A DNA stretch of 8,517 bases, taken from NCBI GenBank assembly GCA_046582565.1, contig JAYGED010000088.1, positions 1-8,517 on the forward strand. The letters run 5' to 3'. The stretch is from JAYGED01 sp046582565 (GTDB lineage Bacteria; Pseudomonadota; Alphaproteobacteria; JAAXGF01). A program made the translations under genes and the position numbers. The notes beneath the pieces are model-generated. The model had not been told where the DNA came from and searched no databases. It worked only from the letters and a program-made list of their open reading frames with translations. Positions 1-5,520 of the stretch are shown here, in pieces. Position 1 is the stretch's first letter, and each line of letters starts with the position of its first letter.

Positions 1-9
1 GATCCGTAT

Positions 10-759
10 TCAGTCATCGCCACCCGCCATGCGACGGTCCAGCCAATAAGCCGCGGTCCCGGCGATCACGCCGCAGAACGCCAAACCCCAGTCCGGCGAG
101 ACCCAATGGAAGAGCGGTCCCAGAAGGGCGCCGATGATCAGCGCCAGAACGAACTTTCGGTGACGTACGCCGGCAAAGAGAAAGACGAAATACACCGGAT
201 TCAGGAAAATCAGGCTGACGGTTATTGGAAACGGCAGTGCGCCGGCCAGGTGATAGCCCAGCGCGGTGCCGGCAGCCCCGACCATCATGCAGCAGGTCGA
301 AAGCCCGATGAAGTAGGGGCCGCGCTGGTCCACGGGCAATGACGGGCCGCGTCTGACGGTCAATGCCCAGGTGTTTACCGACATCATCGCCACCAGCAGA
401 TAACGCCAGCGCCAGGTGGCCCGGTCGTCGCGGAACAGCGGCATCATCGACAGCGACATCGGCAGAAAGCGCAAGTTCGCCATCGATGACGCCAGCATGA
501 TGGCCAGCATCGGCGCGCCGACAGCGAACATCTCGGCGAACGCCACCTGTCCCGGAAGGCCCCAGACGGCGATGGTCGACATAACGGATAGGCCCCAACT
601 GAAGCCGCTGTCCCGCGCCAACGAACCGAACCCCACCATGGACGACCCGATCACCAGGGCCGGCATGCCGAAGCAGTCTTTTGCGCCGATGATGAAAGCC
701 GCTCGGCGCTCGGCGGGTGTTGCGCCGCCGGTCGCCCCCTCAGGTGACGGCTTCGACAC
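10..759 (-). CDS. AzlC-family membrane protein (branched-chain amino acid exporter-like)
   Basis: The 249-residue product is a very hydrophobic inner-membrane protein resembling AzlC, the large subunit of the AzlCD branched-chain amino acid exporter. Roughly seven to eight membrane segments can be drawn, at about residues 27-47, 55-72, 78-105, 119-135, 150-171, 178-198, 203-222 and 225-242. The AzlC-like core is the N-terminal half: a PGQVAFAE stretch (69-76) where the family often has GASQF, then MANLRFLPMSLSM (93-105), matching the family's conserved N-x-R-x2 loop. The start is GTG at 759, because no better codon lies upstream; an AAGGAG (772-777) sits 12 nt ahead, inside the end of the upstream dehydrogenase gene, so translation is probably coupled. 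No small AzlD partner is visible; it could lie beyond the left edge. The substrate is unknown, and export of an organic or amino acid linked to the neighbouring catabolic genes is only a guess. Confidence 0.83.
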   Translation of the reverse strand: MSKPSPEGATGGATPAERRAAFIIGAKDCFGMPALVIGSSMVGFGSLARDSGFSWGLSVMSTIAVWGLPGQVAFAEMFAVGAPMLAIMLASSMANLRFLPMSLSMMPLFRDDRATWRWRYLLVAMMSVNTWALTVRRGPSLPVDQRGPYFIGLSTCCMMVGAAGTALGYHLAGALPFPITVSLIFLNPVYFVFLFAGVRHRKFVLALIIGALLGPLFHWVSPDWGLAFCGVIAGTAAYWLDRRMAGGDD

Positions 760-765
760 GGTTTC

Positions 766-1737
766 TCACTGCTCCTTGGCATGAGGCGCGTTGAGCACCC
801 GTATGGCCTTGCCGTTCCGCCAGGCGACGATGTTCTCGACGGCTTCGCCGTACGCCTTGGCATAGAACTCTTTGACGATATATCCCGTGTGGCCCGTGAG
901 CACGGCGTTGTCCAGGCCTCTCAGCGGGTGATCAGCGGGTAGGGGCTCGACATCGAAGACGTCGAGTCCGGCGCCGGCGATTGTCCGGTTCGTGAGAGCC
1001 TTGATTAGCGCCTCCTCGTCGATGATGGGGCCGCGCGAGGTGTTAACCAGATAGGCCGTGGGTTTCATCAGCGACAGCTCACGCGCGCCCACCAGCTTTT
1101 GCGTCCGTTCGCTGAGCACGAGATGTACGCTAACAACATCCGCCGTCCGGAACAGGGTGTCCTTGTCGACGCGTTGCACGCCAACCTCGGCGCAGCGATC
1201 CTCCGTCAGATTCTGACTCCAGGCGACAACGTCCATCTCGAGCGCCTGACCGAACCGGGCGATGCGGCCTCCAAGCCGTCCCAACCCCAAAATCCCCAGC
1301 CTTTTCCCGTTCAGGCCCTCGGTTAACTCGCCCCGCCATCCGCCTTCACGCATCAGACGGCATTCGCTCGATATGTTCTTGAACAGGTCCATGATCAGCG
1401 CTATGGCATGCTCGGCGGCGGGGTACGGCAGCATGCCCGTTCCACAGACGACGACACCGTTCTCGCGGGCCGCATCCATATCGATGGCCAGATTGCGCAT
1501 GCCCGTGGTCACCAGGAGTTCGAGGTTGGGGAGCCGATCAAGCAGGCTACGGGGAAATCTGGTCCGCTCGCGCATGGCAACGAGGATATCGAACGGCGCG
1601 AGCGTCGCCGCGATACGGGCCTCGTCGAATCCCAAATGGGTGTCGAAGACCGCCGTCTCCACATCGGTTCCAAGCGACGACCAATCCGACGAGTCCAGCG
1701 CGGCATTTTGATAGTCATCGAGGATGGCGAGCTTCAT
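766..1737 (-). CDS. D-2-hydroxyacid dehydrogenase, NAD(P)-dependent
   Basis: This 323-residue cytosolic enzyme belongs to the D-isomer-specific 2-hydroxyacid dehydrogenase family (phosphoglycerate/glyoxylate/hydroxypyruvate reductase type), which interconverts 2-oxoacids and D-2-hydroxyacids using NAD(P)H. The nucleotide-binding motif GLGRLG lies at 151-156. The catalytic triad is visible: Arg235 in NTSRG, Glu264 in DVFDVEP and His283 in LTGHTGY. The usual Pro before the catalytic His is Gly here, a mild variation. Length is normal for the family. The ATG at 1737 is chosen because a strong AAGGAGT lies 7 nt upstream; the longer reading from 1782 would place that ribosome site and a dyad inside the gene and adds 15 residues (MKRYHRN...) unlike the family. 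The azlC-like gene follows after 6 nt, so the two probably form one transcript, divergent from the hydrolase genes. The substrate cannot be read from sequence; a phosphono-2-oxoacid is an inference from context. Confidence 0.93.
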   Translation of the reverse strand: MKLAILDDYQNAALDSSDWSSLGTDVETAVFDTHLGFDEARIAATLAPFDILVAMRERTRFPRSLLDRLPNLELLVTTGMRNLAIDMDAARENGVVVCGTGMLPYPAAEHAIALIMDLFKNISSECRLMREGGWRGELTEGLNGKRLGILGLGRLGGRIARFGQALEMDVVAWSQNLTEDRCAEVGVQRVDKDTLFRTADVVSVHLVLSERTQKLVGARELSLMKPTAYLVNTSRGPIIDEEALIKALTNRTIAGAGLDVFDVEPLPADHPLRGLDNAVLTGHTGYIVKEFYAKAYGEAVENIVAWRNGKAIRVLNAPHAKEQ

Positions 1738-1744
1738 CTTTGTG

Positions 1745-1751
1745 ACTCCTT
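1745..1751 (-). promoter_or_regulatory. Shine-Dalgarno site deciding the dehydrogenase start
   Basis: AAGGAGT on the minus strand, 7 nt before ATG 1737. It is the strongest ribosome site in the left half of the window and rules against the longer reading that starts at 1782. Confidence 0.8.
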
Positions 1752-1762
1752 GTCTCAAATCG

Positions 1763-1790
1763 TTGCGGTGATACCGCTTCATGGTAGCAT
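1763..1790 (+). promoter_or_regulatory. Possible promoter for the hydrolase/lyase operon
   Basis: TTGCGG (1763-1768) and TAGCAT (1785-1790) with a 16-nt spacer give a mediocre sigma-70-like match upstream of the gene at 1827. It overlaps the GCGGT-GAT-ACCGC dyad, so a bound regulator could block it. The match is weak and only the position favours it. Confidence 0.28.
1765..1777. promoter_or_regulatory. Dyad in the divergent spacer, possible GntR/FadR-type operator
   Basis: GCGGT-GAT-ACCGC is a perfect 5-bp inverted repeat with a 3-bp centre, in the 89-nt spacer between the divergent dehydrogenase and phosphodiesterase genes. The core GGT-N3-ACC resembles half-sites bound by FadR-subfamily GntR regulators. 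A 5-bp dyad can occur by chance, no regulator gene is in view, and the family assignment is inference. Confidence 0.35.
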
Positions 1791-1826
1791 CGCGGCAGAC
1801 CTAGCGGCCACACAGGGAACGGAGTG

Positions 1827-3119
1827 ATGAAAAGGGCGGTGCTGGTGGTCTGTGACGGCCTTCGGGCCGATATGGTCACGCCGGAGCTTACGCCAAATCT
1901 GATGCGGCTTGCCGGCGAGGCTCGATTCTTCGCCAATCATCGCGGCGTGTTCCCGTCCACGACGCGGGTGACTTCGGCATCGATTGCGACCGGGTGCCTG
2001 CCCGCCAGGCACGGGCTCGAAGGCAATGTGGTGGCGCTTGACGAAGGCGACGGCCTGATCGCCGTCTCGGCCGGGCCGCCGGACTTCCGCGATCGCCTGC
2101 AGCGGGTGACGGGCCGGACGTTGATGGTTTCCACATTGGCCCAGCGTCTCGAAAAGCACGGCGGCTCGATCGTCTATTCCAACGTGTCCGCCGGCGCTGC
2201 CCAGTTCCAGGATCCCGACGGCTATGGCTATGTCTATCACCGGCAAGGCTCGTACGGCCCCGGCCGCCGGCCGCTGTCCGGTTCGGACGCCTTCGATGTC
2301 ACCCATGATTCAGCCGGCGATGCCGCCATGACGGAACGCTTCGTGGACGAGATTCTAGACGCCCGGCGCCCGGCGCTGGCGGTGCTCTGGCAGTGCGAAC
2401 CCGACCACAGCCAGCATGCATGCCCACTCGGATCGCCCGACCACCGCGCGGCCATCGCCGGGGCCGATGCCTGCGCCGCGCGCGTCGCCACAGCGGTCGA
2501 AGCGCTCGAAGCGGCTGGCGACGATATCCTGCTTATCATCTGCTCTGATCACGGGCATGAGACGGTGGACGAGGTAATTCCGCTCGAGACCCTGCTGATC
2601 GACGCCGGACTCAAGGCGACGGCCAGCTCGACCGACGTGGTTGTCGCCTCGAATGGGACGAGCGCGGCGATCTACATGTCCGATGCGGAACGGTATCGCG
2701 CGGGCGATATCGTCAAGTTCCTTCGCGGGCAGGATTGGGTCGGCGAAATTTTTGCCGGACCGGACCTTGCCACCGTCGGTCATCGCACCGACACGGCGCT
2801 CGCCATCGCGGTGACGACGCGCAATCGAGAGACAGCCAATCCCTACGGTGTGGCCGGCATGAGCCATGCCATCGCCGACCCGGTGTCCGGCGATGTTCCC
2901 GTGGGATGCGGCCAGCACGGCGGACTCGGACGCCACGAACAGCAGCCATTCATGATGCTGTGCGGTGGCGGCTTCGGTCGGGCAACGCGGGTCGATGCGC
3001 CGAGTTCCCCGATCGATATAGCGCCCACCATTCTGCGCCATCTCGATCTGCCCCACGACGATATGGACGGGGCGCCGTTGAGCCGGGGATTGACCGGCGG
3101 GGCGCGCCACCTACAATAA
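1827..3119 (+). CDS. Alkaline phosphatase superfamily metallo-hydrolase (type I phosphodiesterase/NPP-like)
   Basis: This 430-residue protein has the complete catalytic set of the nucleotide pyrophosphatase/phosphodiesterase branch: Asp10 in VVCDG, nucleophile Thr46 in FPSTTRVTSASIATG, Asn67 exactly 21 residues later, Asp193 and His197 (D-x3-H), Asp241-His242 in CSDHGHE and His364 in QHGG. It should be a two-metal (usually zinc) enzyme cleaving a phosphate or phosphonate ester through a covalent Thr intermediate. No signal peptide is present, so it is probably cytosolic, unlike many NPPs. It lacks the TAKDKLR lysine motif of its downstream neighbour, so it is unlikely to be a second phosphonoacetate hydrolase. 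GTG 1824 directly precedes ATG 1827; ATG is preferred because AGGGA (1814-1818) sits 8 nt away. It is first in the plus-strand series, 92 nt before phnA. The true substrate is unknown. Confidence 0.87.
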   Translation: MKRAVLVVCDGLRADMVTPELTPNLMRLAGEARFFANHRGVFPSTTRVTSASIATGCLPARHGLEGNVVALDEGDGLIAVSAGPPDFRDRLQRVTGRTLMVSTLAQRLEKHGGSIVYSNVSAGAAQFQDPDGYGYVYHRQGSYGPGRRPLSGSDAFDVTHDSAGDAAMTERFVDEILDARRPALAVLWQCEPDHSQHACPLGSPDHRAAIAGADACAARVATAVEALEAAGDDILLIICSDHGHETVDEVIPLETLLIDAGLKATASSTDVVVASNGTSAAIYMSDAERYRAGDIVKFLRGQDWVGEIFAGPDLATVGHRTDTALAIAVTTRNRETANPYGVAGMSHAIADPVSGDVPVGCGQHGGLGRHEQQPFMMLCGGGFGRATRVDAPSSPIDIAPTILRHLDLPHDDMDGAPLSRGLTGGARHLQ

Positions 3120-3162
3120 CCACGGCATGCGATGTTCTTGTGGCAGGGGGCGCGCGTTTTTT
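3102..3162 (+). terminator. Weak candidate terminator or attenuator between the two hydrolase genes
   Basis: GCGCGCC (3102-3108) can pair with GGCGCGC (3149-3155), followed after one G by six T (3157-3162). An inner CCAC/GTGG pair could shorten the roughly 40-nt loop. The left arm lies in the last codons of the upstream gene. The loop is long for a classical terminator, so partial read-through or no function is possible. Confidence 0.22.
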
Positions 3163-3192
3163 GATATCAACAGGCTGGGCTGTTGATATCGA
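3161..3192. repeat. Perfect 11-bp inverted repeat just upstream of phnA
   Basis: GATATCAACAG (3163-3173), a 6-nt spacer GCTGGG, then CTGTTGATATC (3180-3190) form a perfect inverted repeat. The left part is also the 10-bp palindrome TTGATATCAA (3161-3170). As a result TTGATATC occurs twice as a direct repeat with a 22-bp period (3161 and 3183), about two helical turns. It ends 20 nt before the phnA start. It could be an operator for a dimeric regulator or an RNA hairpin near the ribosome site. TTGATA (3161-3166) also resembles a -35 box, but the matching -10 is poor. Confidence 0.6.
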
Positions 3193-3211
3193 TGGAAAAG
3201 GCAAACTGGAA

Positions 3212-4459
3212 ATGGCGGGCAAATCAAATATCATTGTGAACGGACGTAGCTATGCATGGCCGCAAGCGCCCTTGGTGGTGGTCTGCGTTGACGGGTCCGG
3301 GCCCGACTACATGGACGCCGCAGTCGCCGCCGGGGCGATGCCCTGGCTCGCCGAGGCGCGCGACCACGGCATCGATCAGATCGCCGATTGCGTCGTGCCG
3401 AGCTTCACCAATCCAAACAACCTGTCGATCATCACGGGGGTGCCACCCGCTGTTCACGGTATCGCTGGAAACTATTTCTACGATCGGGAAGCCGACGCCG
3501 AGGTGATGATGAACGATCCGGCGATGCTACGCTGCGGCACCATTCTCGCCGCCTTCGCCAAGGCTGGCGCCGTGGTCACCGTGATTACCGCCAAGGACAA
3601 GCTGCGCCGGATGCTCGGCCACGAGTTGCAGGGAATCTGCTTTTCGGCGGAAAAGGCGGATCAGGCGACCCTGGATGACAATGGCGTCGAGGACGTGCTC
3701 GTGATGGTCGGCCGGCCGTTGCCCTCGGTCTACAGCGCCGATCTCAGCGAGTTCATATTCGCCGCCGGTGTTGCCCTGATGAAGCGTCTGCGCCCGGACA
3801 TCACCTATCTCTCGACCACCGACTATGTTCAGTACAAGCACGCACCAGGTACCGACGATGCGAACGCTTTCTACGCCATGATGGACGGCTACTGGGCCAA
3901 GCTCGACGCACTCGGCTGCACCGTCGCGCTGACCGCCGACCACGGCATGAACGCGAAACATGACGAGGCCGGCCGGCCTCGGGTCATATACCTGCAAGAG
4001 CTGTTGGATGACTGGCTCGGCCCGGCGCGGGCCCGGGTGATCCTGCCGATCACCGACCCCTATGTGGTTCATCACGGGGCGCTCGGCTCGTTCGCCACGG
4101 TTTACCTGCCGTCTGATGTGGACGCCGTCGATCTGTCTCGGCGGCTCGGCGCAGTATCGGGGATCAAGTACGCCGCAACCGGCGCTGCCGCCTGCGCCCG
4201 GTTCGAGCTGCCCGAGGATCGCATGGGCGACATCATCGCCGTTTCCGACAAGCAGGTCACCCTCGGTACCAGCCAAGACCGGCACGATCTGTCGGGGCTT
4301 GAGGTTCCCTTGCGGAGCCATGGCGGGGTCACCGAGCAGAAGGTGCCGCTGATCGTGAACCGGGCGCCGGCGTCACTGGACGCTGCCCGGTCGCTGAGGA
4401 ATTTCGACATCTTCGACGTTGCGCTCAACCACACCCGAATTGGTGACGGCGATGGGTGA
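3212..4459 (+). CDS. phnA: Phosphonoacetate hydrolase-like enzyme (PhnA, EC 3.11.1.2 family)
   Basis: This 415-residue alkaline phosphatase superfamily enzyme matches phosphonoacetate hydrolase, which splits phosphonoacetate into acetate and phosphate using two zinc ions. Visible residues are Asp27 (VVCVDGSGP), nucleophile Thr66 in SFTNPNNLSIITG, Asn87 at +21, Asp204 in STTDYVQ, Asp243-His244 in TADHGM and His370 in SHGG. The paired lysines of TAKDKLR (Lys128, Lys130) are the carboxylate-binding feature that separates PhnA from generic NPPs. The oddity is Tyr208 where the D-x3-H zinc-ligand His should be; His210 is close by. ATG 3212 is chosen because it places Asp27 near the usual family position; the reading frame stays open upstream to 2735, but that part overlaps the preceding gene. 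The ribosome site is weak (AAGG at 3198-3201). No signal peptide is seen, so it is cytosolic. A lyase-superfamily gene follows after 42 nt, probably cotranscribed. Confidence 0.85.
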   Translation: MAGKSNIIVNGRSYAWPQAPLVVVCVDGSGPDYMDAAVAAGAMPWLAEARDHGIDQIADCVVPSFTNPNNLSIITGVPPAVHGIAGNYFYDREADAEVMMNDPAMLRCGTILAAFAKAGAVVTVITAKDKLRRMLGHELQGICFSAEKADQATLDDNGVEDVLVMVGRPLPSVYSADLSEFIFAAGVALMKRLRPDITYLSTTDYVQYKHAPGTDDANAFYAMMDGYWAKLDALGCTVALTADHGMNAKHDEAGRPRVIYLQELLDDWLGPARARVILPITDPYVVHHGALGSFATVYLPSDVDAVDLSRRLGAVSGIKYAATGAAACARFELPEDRMGDIIAVSDKQVTLGTSQDRHDLSGLEVPLRSHGGVTEQKVPLIVNRAPASLDAARSLRNFDIFDVALNHTRIGDGDG

Positions 4460-4501
4460 GATCTGGCGCCACAATCGCGTAACTGGAGCAAGTATAACAT
4501 C

Positions 4502-5380
4502 ATGACCAGCACGACCGATCGCGACATGCCTTCGCTCGCCCAACGGCTGCGCGACGATGAATTCGTCACAGCACCAGGTGTCTACGACCTGGTCTCGGCC
4601 CGCGTGGCCGACAGATTCGGCTTTAAGGCGCTGTATATGAGCGGCTACGGCGTCGCCGCCTCGCATCTCGGCATGCCGGACGCCGGCTATGCCACCTACC
4701 GCGACATGGTCGATAGGGTGCGCCAGATCGTTGAACGTACATCGGCGCCGCTGATCGCCGATGCCGATACCGGGTTCGGCGGTGCGCTCAACGTGCAGCA
4801 TACCGTGCGTGGCTACGAGGCCGCCGGCGCTCAGGCGATCCAGCTTGAGGACCAGGAATTTCCCAAACGCTGCGGCCACACGAAGGATCGACGGGTTATC
4901 CCCTTGGCGGACGCGGTGCTCAAGATCCGGGTCGCGCATGACGCGCGGTCGAGCGCCGACTTCCTGATTGTAGCGCGGACCGACGCGCGCACCGCCCACG
5001 GGCTCGATGAGGCGTTGCGGCGGGCAGAGGCATTTGCCGAGGCCGGCGCCGACGTGTTGTTCGTCGAATCGCCGGAGAACGAGGCGGAAATGGAGCAGAT
5101 CTGCCGCAGTTTCGACACGCCGCTGCTGGCCAACATGGTGGAGGGCGGCCGCACGCCGGTGCTGACCGCCGAGCGGCTTGAGGAACTCGGCTACAGCATC
5201 GCCATCTTCCCCGCCTCCGGCTTGGCCGCCACGATTCAGGCGCTCAACGGGGTGTACGGCCATTTGGACCGCCATGGCTCCAGCGTAGACATGAATCAAC
5301 CGATTTGTGATTTCGCCGATATGAACGAACTGATGGGCTTCGGGGAGGTCTGGGAATTCGACCGCAAGTACGGTCTCTGA
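4502..5380 (+). CDS. Isocitrate lyase/PEP mutase superfamily enzyme, C-C lyase type
   Basis: This 292-residue TIM-barrel enzyme has the superfamily motifs in order: SGYG (47-50), the Mg-binding DADTGFGG with Asp87 and Asp89, QLED with Glu116-Asp117, KRCGH at 122-126 with Cys124, VARTDA with Arg159, FVES with Glu189, and LANMVEGG with Asn211. KRCGH is the catalytic loop of isocitrate, methylisocitrate and dimethylmalate lyases, in which the Cys is the general acid/base; PEP mutase and phosphonopyruvate hydrolase have a different loop there. Members cleave 2-hydroxy or 2-oxo dicarboxylates; carboxyphosphonoenolpyruvate mutase is a rarer alternative. Length fits the short bacterial PrpB-like group. 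ATG 4502 has GGAG 13 nt upstream, rather far; ATG 4526 has no ribosome site. Its place 42 nt after phnA suggests a role in making or using the phosphonoacetate-type substrate. The exact substrate is undetermined. Confidence 0.9.
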   Translation: MTSTTDRDMPSLAQRLRDDEFVTAPGVYDLVSARVADRFGFKALYMSGYGVAASHLGMPDAGYATYRDMVDRVRQIVERTSAPLIADADTGFGGALNVQHTVRGYEAAGAQAIQLEDQEFPKRCGHTKDRRVIPLADAVLKIRVAHDARSSADFLIVARTDARTAHGLDEALRRAEAFAEAGADVLFVESPENEAEMEQICRSFDTPLLANMVEGGRTPVLTAERLEELGYSIAIFPASGLAATIQALNGVYGHLDRHGSSVDMNQPICDFADMNELMGFGEVWEFDRKYGL

Positions 5381-5425
5381 TGCGATGCCGCACTTGCACT
5401 GTGGGCTTTCCAGACACGGCCTCGG

Positions 5426-5453
5426 TTGCCACTAAAACATTGCACTTTATACT
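5426..5453 (+). promoter_or_regulatory. Sigma-70-like promoter for the ABC transporter genes
   Basis: TTGCCA (5426-5431) and TATACT (5448-5453) with a 16-nt spacer are close to the TTGACA/TATAAT consensus. The stretch from 5431 to 5470 is AT-rich against a GC-rich background. Transcription would start near 5460, about 44 nt before the first ATPase gene. The -35 box overlaps the left arm of the inverted repeat 5420-5484. Confidence 0.55.
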
Positions 5454-5463
5454 CGTTTCAAAT

Positions 5464-5478
5464 TTGCTAGCATAGCAA
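5464..5478. promoter_or_regulatory. Short dyad TTGCTA-GCA-TAGCAA near the transcription start
   Basis: Perfect 6-bp arms (5464-5469, 5473-5478) with a 3-nt centre, just downstream of the TATACT box. The right half overlaps the right arm of the larger repeat 5420-5484, so the two could not be fully occupied or paired at once. A candidate operator; the regulator is unknown. Confidence 0.4.
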
Positions 5479-5487
5479 CCGAGGAAA

Positions 5488-5520
5488 ATGACCGGACAGG
5501 CCCATGACAGCGCTGCTTGA
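5488..5520 (+). other. Possible 10-codon upstream reading frame overlapping the first ATPase start
   Basis: ATG at 5488 follows GAGGA (5481-5485) by only 2 nt, and reads ten codons to TGA at 5518-5520, running over the ATG 5504 of the ATPase gene in another frame. The spacing is too short for efficient initiation and nothing else supports translation. It is listed because the purine-rich ribosome-like site is closer to this ATG than to 5504. Confidence 0.15.

Larger units (their letters stand above)
5420..5484. repeat. Perfect 10-bp inverted repeat flanking the transporter promoter
   Basis: CCTCGGTTGC (5420-5429) and GCAACCGAGG (5475-5484) are exact reverse complements separated by 45 nt. 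The left arm covers the -35 box and the right arm lies in the leader and contains the GAGG ribosome-site-like bases. If transcription starts near 5460 the left arm is not in the RNA, so a paired operator bridged by a regulator is more likely than an RNA hairpin. Confidence 0.6.

Noticed and set aside
1738..1782. 15-residue N-terminal extension of the dehydrogenase
   Set aside because: It would be translated through the AAGGAGT site and the dyad; the family begins at MKLAILDDYQ.
2735..3211. Open frame extending phnA upstream to give a 574-residue fusion
   Set aside because: The extra part overlaps the well-supported hydrolase gene in another frame, is Arg/His-rich nonsense-like sequence, and would move the catalytic Asp far from its usual place near residue 27.
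3527..4321. 264-codon minus-strand open frame across phnA
   Set aside because: A shadow of the phnA frame; no motif and no ribosome site that outweighs the sense gene.
4373..5299. 308-codon minus-strand open frame across the lyase gene
   Set aside because: It is antisense to a gene with clear catalytic motifs; its product is rich in Arg, Gly and His with no recognisable domain, as expected of GC-rich shadow frames.
4622..5380. PEP mutase or phosphonopyruvate hydrolase as the specific call for the lyase gene
   Set aside because: Attractive beside phnA, but the loop is KRCGH with Cys124, the mark of C-C lyases; PEP mutase and phosphonopyruvate hydrolase have another loop without this Cys.
5381..5425. 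Terminator after the lyase gene
   Set aside because: No GC stem followed by a T run could be found; read-through into the transporter genes remains possible.
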